A stretch of DNA of 64,000 nucleotides from positions 4,464,001 through 4,528,000 of the forward strand of contig NW_026262659.1 of assembly GCF_021869535.1 (NCBI RefSeq), in the 5' to 3' direction. The notes under the pieces are model-generated. The model searched no databases and was not told the DNA's origin. It saw nothing but the letters and a program-made list of their open reading frames with translations. The DNA comes from Mytilus californianus (taxonomy: Eukaryota; Mollusca; Bivalvia; Mytilida; Mytilidae). The position numbers were made by a program, and so were the translations under genes. Positions 52,315 through 64,000 of the stretch are shown piece after piece (within the stretch, counting starts at the first letter, position 1; each line of letters begins with the position of its first letter).

Positions 52315-52785
52315 ACAGGAAATGGCAACATTAGGGGAAAATCACAAATAGGAAATGGCAACATTAGGGGAAAATTACAAACAGGAAATGGTAACATTAA
52401 GGGAAAATTACAAACAGGAAATGGCAACATTAGAGGAAATTTACAAGCAGGAAATTGTAACAGAAATGTCAACATTAGGGGAAAATTACAAACATGAAAT
52501 GGCAACATTAGGGGAAAATTACAAACAGGAAATGGTAACAGAAATGTCAACATTAGGGGAAAATTACAAACAGGAAATGGTAATAGAAATGTCACCATTA
52601 GGAGAAAATTACAAACACAAAATGGCAACATTAGGGGAAAATTACACAGGAAATGGCAACATTAGGGGAAAATTACAAACAGGAAATGGCAACATTAGGG
52701 GAAATTTACAAACAGGAAATGGCAACATTAGGGGAAAATTACAAACACGAAATGGTAACATTAGGGGAAAATTACAAAACTCTGC
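52315..52785 (+). repeat. 33/45-bp minisatellite encoding an 11-residue coiled-coil repeat
   Basis: Units of 33 bp (GGAAATGGCAACATTAGGGG AAAATTACAAACA) encode ATLGENYKQEM. Three units are lengthened to 45 bp by GTAACAGAAATG (VTEM). The plus frame is open from 52355 and shifts at about 52643, after which it reads GNGNIRGKLQT. A TAG interrupts the first unit. The peptide would be helical and charged, but flanking exons are not evident; a non-coding minisatellite is equally possible. Confidence 0.8.
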
Positions 52786-52909
52786 AGCTACAAACATTGA
52801 TAATGTAATGTGTGAAGGTCCTGTTCTGTGGTCTACCTCTGAGACTTATCATAACAATTTAGTACAATTTACAGGGGACATTTTGTTGTGGAGTAGCAAT
52901 CATGTTTAG

Positions 52910-54550
52910 TATTGTTTTACTACAGCTGTTTTGTTTGTGACAATGCTATTTATTGATTCAATAACTTTTACTGAACTGATAATTTATGTGTATTTTCCTG
53001 TGTACCTTTGGTAAAAAGTCCACTGATTGAGACAAAAGGAAAAGGTTGTGTAAAAAAAAGAAATTCTTTGACCACTTGGGTCATATCAGGAACATTGTCG
53101 ATGATTCTCACTGTTTAACTTACTAGAAGAAACAAAATATCTAAGTTAATTCTTTTAAGTCATATTGGTAGTAGGTCTAAACAAATGATTATATAAATTG
53201 TCATATCCCACTTTTTCCCCAAAAATCATTCAAGCTTACATCTATGTCAGTTTTTCCTTGTAATAATCATAAATTTATGATTTAAAGAATGTATTTAATA
53301 TTTAATGTAGCCATGTAGCCTTTAACTATAAGGATGACAAGATGCATGTTGTATTAGTGTAACACTGAACTCAATTAGATGAAAGTAAGTCATTAATACA
53401 TGCTTTGCTTTAGGCAGTCAATACATAAACATGATCAAATTAATTGTCTTTCTGACCCACGCTTGATTATCAATACCGAAAGCTTAAACTGGCCTTATAA
53501 CTTTACTTAATCCATTTGTGTCAATGTTGATATTGTTTATCTTAAAAAGTGTGGTATTTAAATGTCTCCGATTGTTTGAGGGGTTGGAAAGAAAATGCGG
53601 GGTAAAGGACATGTGATAAAATTTTCGTCTTTATCATTTTAAAAACCACTGTAATTGAATTGGCATTAGGATTATAGTAAGGTGTTAAAAGTAAGTTAAA
53701 ATCTTTGTGTCTTTATCTTATGTAAACAAGTATTTATAGGCTTGAATTGGTAATAGTTTGGTTGTATTTTTTATGTGTAAACTTTTGTTTAAATTTGATT
53801 TGTTAACCATATCATATTTCTTTTATTTAATGATATACTGACTGCTATTGTAGGAAAACTATTTCTTTTCTGTCTTATTTATCTACTATTGAGTAAATCA
53901 AATGTTCTTTTTCAACTAAATAAAGTTTGAAATATTTTTGTAGTATTTTTAATAATGTTAGTAGGAAAAGGATTTGCAAGGGCTTTATCTGACTAAAACA
54001 AATTAAGACCTTGTTTAGAGAATTTATTTATATCTAGAGGGAAAAAATGAACTCGCTTGTCTATTGTTGCAGATCATTATTGATCTCCAGATGACTTTTG
54101 GTGTTCTTTATGTTCTTGGGTTGCTGTCTCATTGATGTATCTGTTTTTACATAGAAGATTTATTATTTATCAGCAAAAAGTTCAGATTTTGGCAATATAA
54201 ACCAGAAAAAGACAAGATAGTACAGGAAGTCATTTTGCCATATACAAAAGTATTGACAAGGTGTCAGTTTGATGACAGAATAAAAGAGACAATTAAGATT
54301 TCATTCCAAATCCATAATTACAAAACATGTTTTTAGAACCAGAGACAAAACAAAAAAATTATTTACTTCAATGTAAATCAGATGTGAACCTATCATATCT
54401 TCGGGGCTGAAGTCCCTCAGATTTGAGAAGCATACATCTAATACATGTTAAAATATGTTGTAGGCTCCAGACTCTGGTATGTAAACAACTGATATGAAAG
54501 TTGTAATAGGATATACCCCACATCTACTTAACTTTATATCAAATCTGTGA
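52910..54550. other. AT-rich, nothing recognised
   Basis: No gene or repeat supported, apart from a short TTGGGTTGCTGTCTCATTGA fragment at 54117 that matches a repeat tail. Confidence 0.5.
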
Positions 54551-54557
54551 ATAAAAC

Positions 54558-56274
54558 CATGGAAGTATTATATTGACAGGAACTCCAACGAAAAATTAGC
54601 ACATTCCCATCCCACTGATTTCTTTAAGAAAATAAAAGGTTCCGACTCAGTGTGTCAAGTACGTGATAACTCCTTTGTGGGGTATCTGCGATGCCGCCTT
54701 CGCCTATTCTTTTAACTGAAGCTGATCTTATCACGTGATTTGGTATCGATTGTCTTATCTACTTACCAATGTAAATAAACACGGAAACTCCCGTGGTTAT
54801 TTGTGAATCGCCACATGAATAACAACACCTGTTTCCGTTCAATAAATGAAGAACAAAGCTGAAAAGATCGAAAAAATCGGTCCATATTTAACAGAATGAC
54901 ATAAGAAAATTAACTGCATTCGGAAAGAGGGCAAGCTTATTTTTAGTTTTGTTGAGTATGTTTTAATCATTGGAAATTGGAAATCGGGAAATATCCGATT
55001 ATGAAAATTACATGATTCTGAAGTAGAGTGTTTGCAGAAAATAATGTGATGCGCGTGTAGTGAGCCGGATGGTGCCTGATAACTCAAATTTTAAGTTAAA
55101 GATTGTAAACTTTTATCGAGTGTAACACAAATATTTATGGTTTTCTCTATCGTAAAATATCGTAAAATGTTATTAACTTATTTATCAAATATGTTTTAAA
55201 GACTTAAAGAGGTTAATAATTACATGCATGTGATGACCTCTACATAGCAATATCAGGTTACGAGACATGCAGATGAATTGTTACACCTTTTATAATTAAT
55301 CCAAAGTTGTAAACAACCTTAAACACTCAACCTAGTCCGAGATTATTCTGACGTCTGACAGATTTATTTTTACGGATGGCTTTAAATATTTCTGGATGCA
55401 TTTAAAGAACGATCACTATGATGATGGGCCCTAAGCAGTTTAATTTTTTTTATCATGGAAACCAAATTAGAATTTATTTATGTGTTTAAAAGCTTAACAG
55501 TTCTGAAACATCTTACACCGTATGCTTAAGCAATTTATGTTTTTGTTTCTTGTTTAATTGCATGAAATATTTGCCATTGGACTTTCAGTAAACAATAAAT
55601 CAAAATATTTGATATTTTTTCGGATCAAAGCTCTTTAACCCCGTCCCCCCGGCCAATTTTTCAGTGGATTAAATTTTTGTTTATTGGAAATTCTTTCATT
55701 AAACACTTCAGTAAAATATTTGTCAAAGTTAGCAGTAAAACGCGATAATAATTACTGATAAAAACTTTTCCCGTTTACTTTTCATGAGAATTTTATGATT
55801 TTCAAGCCTAACATGTATATAACAGTTACGCGTGTTTAGCCAACGGCCCTCTCATGAATAAAAATCTTACTTTTTTAAAATTGATTGTAACTTAAACTGA
55901 AATGTTTATGGCTTGTGAGTATTTTTACTCTTCAGTTTTTTTTCTTTGTTTTTTTAATCGGTGAAAACAGTCGCGGGGATTTCGTTTCTTTTCTTTTTAT
56001 TTGTTATTAAGCAGCAAAACCCGTAAAAACTGACATTATATTAGTAATTCACATGGTCGGTAAATGTCATTTCCTTGACAATTAAGTACACATCCGGTTA
56101 TTTCGGTATGTTCCGTAATTACGATCATTCACGAGGTTCCAAAAATTTGATCGGAACCCATGCATCCATAAGACATGTCGAGTTAATTAACAGATACTTA
56201 ACGATTTTGCGGCATCGCACTATAAACGTTTGAAGTCCGCTTGTTGGAGTTCCTGTCAATATAATACTTCCATG
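54558..56274. mobile_element. 1.7-kb TIR element with 7-bp target duplication
   Basis: The 32-bp terminal repeats (starting CATGGAAGTATTATATTGAC, ending AGGAACTCCAAC) are perfect and inverted. ATAAAAC flanks both sides (54551-54557 and 56275-56281). No transposase frame is visible, so it is non-autonomous. Seven-base duplications are unusual; among described groups Dada elements give 6-7 bp. The palindrome at 24004-24040 matches its first 18 bases. Confidence 0.85.
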
Positions 56275-56281
56275 ATAAAAC

Positions 56282-57400
56282 TAAGAAAATAAAATAGTAG
56301 ATCTGATTAACTATCATAAAAATGCAGCTTCTTGTAGATAACACTAAAGGCTATTGTCTCTTCATGTACAACTAACAGGAGTAACGCTGGTTCCAAATAG
56401 AAATTAAGGGGAGTCCACAGAGAGAGCTCTGTGCCCCCTTTGTTTTAACTTGCTAGAACACTGAAGGAAATATTTTTCTGGGATACATTTATTGGTCATT
56501 TACATCAATATTATGTAACTAATGTAGTGCAGAAAGGACAGAGGGGAGCTGCACATCTCTTTTTTGGACTAGCTAGGATACAAAATATTGATTTGAGGGG
56601 ATATTTAGTAATTTATATTATATTGTGCATGTTAACCATTATTGTACAATTTCTATTTGTAGTTCATGACAAACATGTCTTATGCCTTTTAATAACATTT
56701 AACCTGTTTTCCTGTATTTGTTAAAAAGGAAATTGTATCATGTTTAACTTAACTGTTGTTATATATATATATATATATACTAATATACATTTAGATTGTC
56801 CTTTTCAAATGAAATTGGCTTAAAAAAACTGTAGTAATGTCACAAGGATATATTATGTTGACTCAAGAGGTATTGTAATTTAGCAAAATCAACACCAGAC
56901 AACTTATGCATTTGAATTGTAATTTAAATATTTGTTTGTATAGATTTGAAATCAATATTAGAGTTAAATAACTTAGCATACTTTTGAGAAGAAATAGCTG
57001 TGTAGCTACAACTTTACAGGTAACAGTTTAATCCACCGATAATGATGTGTTTTGATTATTTTCTTTGTGCACCCTAACTGTTAGTCTGAATTGAAATAAA
57101 GAAAAGGAAGTTGTCATTTTGTGTGGCAGGAATGATTCATCATGAAGTTTTTTCAAAACTGTGTAAACATGTAAAGATTTAATAATGTATATTTTCTGTA
57201 AAGATAAGGTTCAGGATTATGGAATTTATCTTTTATAAAATTGAAAATCTGATTCATTAAAAAAATATTGTAATTTCAAAATATATTATGAGCATGATAT
57301 TTGGACAAGTAGATTTACATGTCAACTTACCTGTGCAAACTTTTGATACCAAAGGATGTGCCTCTTAACCGAAACTACTGAGTAATCAGTATCAGCTCTT
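56282..57400. other. AT-rich with a (TA)n tract
   Basis: A TA microsatellite lies at 56760-56780. A minus-strand CAG|GTAAGT at about 57326 with a short open exon (VSVKRHILWYQKFAQ) was noted but not called. Nothing else recognised. Confidence 0.45.
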
Positions 57401-57406
57401 TTATAT

Positions 57407-58253
57407 CATGTCCAGTGTATGATAATACAATCAGTTAATTGGGACAGGTAATCCATTACAGGCCCAGTGTAATATCAAAATCATTTATTTAAGACATATA
57501 TCAATGTAATGCCTAGAGTATGATATCACAATCATTTAATTGGGACTGATATCCATGTCATGCCCAGTGTATGATATCACAATCATTTAATTGGGACTGA
57601 TATCCATTTCATGCCCAGTGTAAGAAATCACAATCATTAAATTAGGACTGATATCCATGTCATGCCCAGTGTATGATATCACACTCATTTAATTGGGACT
57701 GATATCCATTTCATGCCAAGTGTAAGATATCACAATCATTTAATTGGGACTGATATCCATTTCATGCCCAGTGTAAGATAACACAATCATTTAATTGGGA
57801 CTGATATCCATTTCATGCCAAGTGTATGATATCACAATCATTTAATTGGGACTGATATCCATTTCGTGCCCAGTGTAAGATATCACAATCCTATAATTTG
57901 GACAGTCATGTCATGCCCTGTGTATGATATCACAATCATTTAATTGGGACTGATATCCATTTCATGCCCAGTGTAAGATATCACAATCCTTTAATTTGGA
58001 CAGATATCCATACCTTGCCCTGTGTATGATATCATAATCATTTAGTTGGGACTGATATCAGTGTCATGCCAATTGTATGATATCACAATCATTTATTTGG
58101 GACTGATATCCATGTCATGCCCAGCGTGTGATATCACAATCATTTATTTTGGACTGATATCCAGGCCATGCCCAGGGTTTTGTGTCACAGTCTGTCAAAT
58201 GAAACAGATATAAATTATATATCCAGTGTATGATCTCACAATCAGGACTGGTA
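57407..58253. repeat. 51-bp minisatellite, about 17 units
   Basis: The consensus is GATATCCATTTCATGCCCAG TGTAAGATATCACAATCATT TAATTGGGACT. The first two and last two units are divergent. Units 9-13 alternate between two variants (GTATG with TTTAATTGGGACTG, and GTAAG with TAATTTGGACAG), giving a local 102-bp period. Confidence 0.9.
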
Positions 58254-58289
58254 TTCATTTAGTTATAAAAACTATAACAGCAGAAAGCA

Positions 58290-58485
58290 ACCAATGACAA
58301 TCACTGATTTACAGGCTCTTGACTTGGAACATGCACATCAAGGATATGACTGTGTTGTACATGTTTGTGAGGAGCCAAACTTCCAACCAATGACAAACAC
58401 TGATTTACAGGCTCTTGACTTGGGACATGCACATCAAGGATGTGACTGTGTTGTACATGTTTGTGAGGAGCCAAACTTCCAAACC
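58290..58485 (-). repeat. Two 96-bp tandem copies of an internal repeat segment
   Basis: The unit (ACCAATGACAATCACTGATT TACAGGCTCTTGACTTGG...) corresponds to 21,742-21,838 within the long CTCATTGGCA-tail repeat (ACAATCACTGAACTACAGGC through GAGCGCTCAAACC). The two copies differ at a few bases. Both strands stay open because 96 is divisible by three. Confidence 0.8.
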
Positions 58486-58490
58486 AATTA

Positions 58491-60328
58491 ATTTTTTTAT
58501 GAAACAATGTAGTTTTAAGTAAAGGGTGGTATCAAAATCTTTATGACTTAAGATTTAATAATTTACCAGTTACATGTAGGTTAAATTATGGTAATTTTTG
58601 CCTAAAATGAGAGACCTGAAAATAGAGCTTCTAAAATTGTATCACATTATGGAGTAAAGTGTTGACAAACTGTGAAGGTATTCCTTACCACTGATAGCCT
58701 CTCATTTTTAAGTTAAAAAAAAAAACAGTATTTAAAAGAATTATGAAATTTACAATTTTTTTATTACTCGATATTTACAAAATGCTACAATTTTGAATCC
58801 TGTAGTATCACTGCTTTGTGAATCAGTATGCACCGTGATGAATAACTTCTTTGTTCTAAAACATTTTATTCAAATATCAGGTGATTATGTAATAGAATGT
58901 ATCAGGGAAAAAACAGTTTGATAAAAGTTTACTGTAAATCAGGAGAAAGAAAGTGTTGTGATCTGTTTCATAATATCAGGTGGATTTTAACTTATTATAA
59001 AGCATCAATGTGTCTCAGCACAAATAACAAAAATAAAAATTAAGTCTAAGTTTTTTTTAAAATGTGTCTATAAAATCTTGTGGAAATTGTAAAGGAAATT
59101 AAATGGAGTTGTAGCCCTTTATGTCAAAGAAAGCATTAAATAATAACAAAAATTGATATTTTGGGATAAACAAAGCTAGAGTAATGGCCCTTGATACGTT
59201 GGTCTGAATGCAGGTATACTTTTAAAAAGTTGGAAACTAATAGAATTCTTTTAAATAAAAATAGTAAGTTGTATTCTCTCAACATTTTAAAATTATCATG
59301 TGAGAATAATTTTAGTTAGATATGGTCATTATTTTAAAACAGCAAATCTTTTAAAAGATTTAAGTTGAATAATTGATGTTTCAATGTATTTGCAGCAAAA
59401 AAATGTATGAATGATATTAAATCAACTATTACATGACTTAACAACAAAGTTAGATAATGTACCAACTGTTAATGTGAATAGATAAACTATTTAACAACCT
59501 TATAAAATATTTTTGTTTGAGAAAGATTTCTCAGCTTAGGAGGGGAAAATATGTACATTTAAAACTGAATAAAAAAGTAATTAAGCATCCAATTATACTA
59601 TAGGCTACTTCACATCAAAATGTGGTAAATGGTTTAGAGATTAAGAATTTGCTTGGCCTGTATTTTAATATAAGTTATTATATATAGGTAGCTAATGATA
59701 GGTAACAAACAGAGTCTTTACCCATCATAAAAACTTAGAATAGTTTGTGCAGTGAAACTTTGTTGGCATGAGACAGTAATTGTTTACAAAGAATCTATTA
59801 TGGAATGTACTTAATATAAAAGGTTGTGCAAACTGGACATAAGCCAGACCTACAGCTACCTGTTAATATCACTAACTATTTTCTGCAATCATCAAGTACT
59901 GTAAGTTGTTTTGCATGCATTGCATAATTTTTGCACTGTAGTTCTCATACTTAAAATTGCATAATTTTGCAATCTGATTTCATAATTGTGCATACTTAAG
60001 ATTTCATCTAAGTAAATCATTATTTACAGATTATTAATATTTCAATTTATTTTATTTTAATTTTTTTATGATATTCATTTTTTTTTTTAATATATCATGA
60101 ATAAGATTTCATATGTAAAGGGTATATTGTATATTGTATTTAATATTTAGGGCGTTGTTAGATCATACAAATCCCTGATTAAGCAATTAAAATATGCAGA
60201 TGTGCAGGTGAAGTAATAAAATAAAATGATTTGCAGTAGGTATGCATGTGTTAATCTTGATAGATGACTAGATGATGTTCCGAATATGTTATTTATAATT
60301 AATTGTAATTTTTAAATGGGTGAGGATG
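58491..60328. other. AT-rich, nothing recognised
   Basis: No gene or repeat family recognised. Confidence 0.5.
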
Positions 60329-60477
60329 CTGTGTCGGATCCAGAACTTTTCATAAGGGGGGCCCGCTGACTGACCTAAGGGGGGCCCACTCCAGTCATGC
60401 TTCAGTGATTCCCTATATAATCCACCAAATTTTTCCCTCAAAAGGGGGGGCCCAGGGCCCCCCTGGATCTGCCTATG
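60329..60477. mobile_element. CAGTGGC-type MITE, 5-bp duplication GGATG
   Basis: The ends CTGTGTCGGATCCAG and CTGGATCTGCCTATG are imperfect inverted repeats flanked by GGATG (60324-60328 and 60478-60482). The interior has GGGGGGCCCGCTGACTGACC and TCAGTGATTCCCTATATAA. Confidence 0.75.
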
Positions 60478-60801
60478 GGATGGGAAATACAAATTAGTGT
60501 GAATTTTATTTCTTTTAGCATTATACATAGTGCCTGCATTGCAAACTTGTATTCAGAATAATGAAATAGGGAACTTTCCAAAAATAGAAATTGAGTCTGT
60601 TAGTCGCTTTGGAAAGTTGTGTTTGTTAGTCATATTATTTTGTCATAAATTTCTTTATAACGCTGCTGCTAAATGTTTTTGAAAACTATGAAAGGATTGA
60701 ATTCGCAAATGAAAAAAAAAATATAAAGCCACTGTTCTAAAGCTCAACAAGCCCTTTTAAAAGTATAAATGTGAGCCATTTTCATCACTTAGATTGAATG
60801 A

Positions 60802-61236
60802 TCCGAGGACACAGTTATCATCCTAAGATTTTCGTTGTCTACAAATATAGTCCCTAGTGTGGAAAGTGTATAACTTGCAATTTTTTTCATACACTTTCAA
60901 GATTTATTTCTTTATATTTTATGCATGAAATATTAAGTAAGGGGATGAAAATACATGTTAAAAAACTTGGGTGCTGAATCTTTATGTTAAGTAGTGATTT
61001 GGTCCAGTTAAAAAAGGTCAAAAGCTAGTCTGTCTGAAGCTGTCAAACTGAATTTTAGACCCCCTTAACATAGAATTGTCAATATTTTGAGTTAGAGCTG
61101 GTATACTTTTCTATAATTTTGATTTTGTTTGTCCCAATAGTAGTACACTACACTGAAAAAACATTTTTGAGATAGAGCAGGTTTGATTTTTTAAATTTTA
61201 CTTTATTGTCAAAAAGAAATGCACTATGAAATAACT
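60802..61236 (+). repeat. 435-bp direct duplication, copy 1
   Basis: From TCCGAGGACACAGTTATCAT to GCACTATGAAATAACT it matches 62552-62987 with only scattered differences. It contains no recognised element ends. Confidence 0.9.
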
Positions 61237-62551
61237 CATAGTGTTCTTGAATTCAGGAAATGTAATTCTGTACTTTGGCAATGTCCCTGAATGGTTTGCT
61301 GGTTTCAATTTGTCAAACTCAATAAAATTAAAGGATTTACATCTTTATTTGAAAGAAATTCTGTTAAAATGTCCCATTTTGACATTATACGGCTAAAATA
61401 AGCATTCTAAAGCAGTTTCCATTTTTATGCCTAAGAGGCATGCTGAATTTCTATCTGACAGCTTTTTATGCTTTGATATTTGTGTTTCTATGATTAATTC
61501 AAATTCTATTAACCATTTGTGAACTCTGAATATAGAGAAAAGTAGATTATCACAGAAAAAAATGTGCAAAATGTGTTTTATTTAGGCCCTGGTCGAACGG
61601 CCTGTTTAATGTATGTGAAATGTGAAGAGCTTTGTATATAAAATGTGTCGTCCATCATAAATTTTTCACTAAATCTGTAAAAACAGCACTTGACAATGAT
61701 CTGTGCACCTTATCCATTTCATATACTACCTTTATTTTCTTCTATAGGATAGTATGTGGTTCAAATATATGCCAGTTGAGACTAAAACTACATGCAAGTT
61801 TTCCATTGAAAAGTGAAAAAACTGTGAATCAGACCATACTGTCTGCAAAAAAATTTGAATGCAAGAGTCCTTTTGCAATTAGACTTCTTGTATCACGACA
61901 TCTTAGCATAGAAATGAGCAAAAAGTAACAAATTTCCATTTCTTATAGCTTCTGTATGCATTTTTATATGTAAATATGTGCTACAGCTTAAATTGACTCT
62001 AAATAATGTTCAGTCTTACATAGCCTAAGACCATTTTATACTCATTTGGTATGCTTTTTGTAACTTTTCTTTCCATTTAAAGTACATTTAATATATATGT
62101 GGAAGAATAATTTATGGTAAAAAAACTTCAAAAACTTCAAATTGGTTGAAAAAAATGCAGGTTTATGTATTAAGGCTCCCCTTAATCATGTTAATTCAAA
62201 AATCTCTATTTTCAGGCACAGGCTCATATAAATTCGACTTTTGAATAGTTGTAATAAATCTGATAAATCAAATGAGTGTTCAGTTGCTTTTAATACTTAA
62301 TATATTATATTTAAGAGCATTTAAAAAGCAAATTTTTGCAATATTTAAATTTTTTAAGCCCAAATCTTGATAGTTGAAATTATTTGATTTAAACGTCAAA
62401 ATTAAACATTCAAATTTCAATATTAAAATGGCCATAGTTTCTTTAATGTATATCCCATGGCCATGAAACTTGGCCAACTATCTTATAATTCCCTAAGCTT
62501 AGGTCATGCAAAGTTTTATTAGAATTGGTCAAGTCTTTCTATACTATTAGG
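61237..62551. other. Spacer between the duplicated blocks
   Basis: AT-rich, with the plus-strand frame 61632-61928 (lysine-rich, no motif). Nothing recognised. Confidence 0.5.
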
Positions 62552-62987
62552 TCCGAGGACACGGTTATCATCCTTAGATTTTCATTGTCTACAAATATAG
62601 TCCCTAGTGTGGACAGTGTATAACTTGCAATTTTTTTCATACACTTTCCAGATTTATTTCTTTATATTTTATGCATGAAATATTAAGTAAGGGAATGAAA
62701 TTACATGTTAAAAAAATTTGGGTGCTGAATCTTTATGTTAAGTAGTGATTTGGTCCAGTTAAAAAAGGTCAAAAACTAGTATGTCTGAAGCTGTTAAACT
62801 GAATTTTAGACCCCCTTAACATAGAATTGTCAATATTTTGAGTTCGAGCTGGTAGACTTTTCTATAATTTTGATTATATTTGTCCCAATAGTAGTACACT
62901 ACACTGTAAAAATCTTTTTGAGATAGAGCAGGTGTGATTTTTTAAATTTTACTTTATTGTCAAAAAGAAATGCACTACGAAATAACT
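62552..62987 (+). repeat. 435-bp direct duplication, copy 2
   Basis: Near-identical to 60802-61236, from TCCGAGGACACGGTTATCAT to GCACTACGAAATAACT, 1,750 bp downstream in the same orientation. Confidence 0.9.
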
Positions 62988-64000
62988 GTTCTCTGGCCGA
63001 ATCTTTCATCAAACTTCTTACTATGTCTACCACAATACTATTTTCACTGGTACTCTTTCATATATATATATATAGAAAAAAAAAGGGATATGGGGTATCC
63101 ATCCATGACACAAAATCAGTTCATGCACAGCTAAAAAAACACAAACAGCAAAGGAACAGTGCTTTTATTGCTGTTCTTCAACTCAAATTCACAGTGAGGC
63201 CTTAAACGCGTAACAAAAAAACTCTCACCTCACTGCAAGTTTAAGACGGCCCCAAATACCGGATTGAGTGGAATTCTTTGCAAAAATAATTTGAATAGAC
63301 TTTGTAAGATGTTACACCACCTAATCAGGCCCGGTCAAAAAAGAACATACTGGAAAGTAGTACATATTTAAAACAAAATAGTTCCTACGCATAAGGTTAA
63401 ATCTTAAACTATGTAGCATATATTTTAGTAATTAAGGTATCAGATGAAAGGTGAAGTAATGAACAGCAACATACTTGATTGATAACTTACAGAGGTGAGA
63501 TGTTGTGGTCCCATCATGCTGTGCTCAGCCTAGGCTTTATGTTTATTTTTTATAATTATTTAGGGGGAGGCCTTCTTTAAGTTAGCCGTTTGTGAAAAGA
63601 AAAATTGTACCTTAGGTTTTTATGTATTTAAATTTTTGCCTTACAACTACACATACATAAAGTTTTATCCAAGTTCAAGGGGAGATAACTAATTCTGCAA
63701 AGCATGGAAATAAAGATGTGGAGCATCACTCTAAATCATTAGTCATTTTATTATTAGAAAGAAAAAAATCTCAATACTCTGATATTTAATCAATGAAGTA
63801 GTGTTCCATTGATACAGCAGAGTAAACAACACTACAAATCATTGGAATCCTCATTTTAATTGGTTTATGCTGGCATATTGGAAATCAATGAAATAAAGTG
63901 GTATAATAATGCTTGCTGTTTCCCCCAGCAACAATCGATAAGAGATCTATATTGTAATGGATTCTTATATGAAGTCTTGTTGACAACAATTTATAGTGCA
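62988..64000. other. AT-rich end of window
   Basis: A (TA)n tract lies at 63060-63075. No gene or repeat family recognised. Confidence 0.5.

Noticed and set aside
57327-57380. Minus-strand mini-exon VSVKRHILWYQKFAQ with strong donor CAG|GTAAGT
   Set aside because: Only 52 bp, no partner exon found, and donors of this quality are expected by chance in 64 kb.

Overview
The window is AT-rich animal nuclear DNA. The dispersed repeats are families I associate with marine mussels (Mytilus): the element ending in a GAGTTGTCTCATTGGCA-type tail, the GAGGGACGAAAGATACCA repeat, the TCAAGGTCA array and the CAGTGGCGGATCCAG MITEs. Together with frequent ACATGTA words and split, intron-bearing genes, they point to a bivalve. 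The species assignment rests on memory of repeat families and not on a search. Almost all long open frames here are mobile-element debris or minisatellites.

Layout. 0.3-6.2 kb is one decayed copy of a large coiled-coil invertebrate gene family, cut into pieces by at least four later insertions. 6.5-16 kb is dispersed repeats, the 3' end of a LINE, and a 1.5-kb inverted-repeat element sitting inside an older repeat with an 8-bp duplication. 18.7-23.3 kb holds the best host gene: a three-exon minus-strand gene for a secreted protein of about 97 residues, with a TATA box, an upstream array of 42-bp units carrying CCAAT boxes, and a poly(A) signal. Its introns carry two more minisatellites, an antisense-oriented repeat and a Penelope-type RT tail. 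24.6-25.9 kb is a broken Penelope-like reverse transcriptase. 29.8-32.3 kb is a 2.5-kb hAT-like element.

33,032-48,023 is a 15-kb segment with 68-bp perfect terminal inverted repeats and a 9-bp target duplication. It interrupts a LINE reverse-transcriptase frame exactly: the RT frame stops at 33,031 and resumes at 48,033. The segment contains MITEs, long poly-G tracts, a degenerate tandem array with TCAAGGTCA motifs, a RecQ-like helicase relic and a possible small cysteine-rich secreted-protein gene on the minus strand.

48-64 kb is mostly unannotated AT-rich DNA with a MITE (6-bp duplication), a 1.7-kb inverted-repeat element (7-bp duplication), two long minisatellites and a 435-bp direct duplication.

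The most unusual signals are (1) the tandemly repeated promoter module upstream of the 97-residue gene, (2) two palindromes of only 27 and 29 bp, with the same arms, each flanked by a perfect but different 7-bp direct repeat, which look like nearly empty transposons, and (3) the 15-kb inverted-repeat segment. No CRISPR, rRNA, prokaryotic operon or complete tRNA gene was seen.
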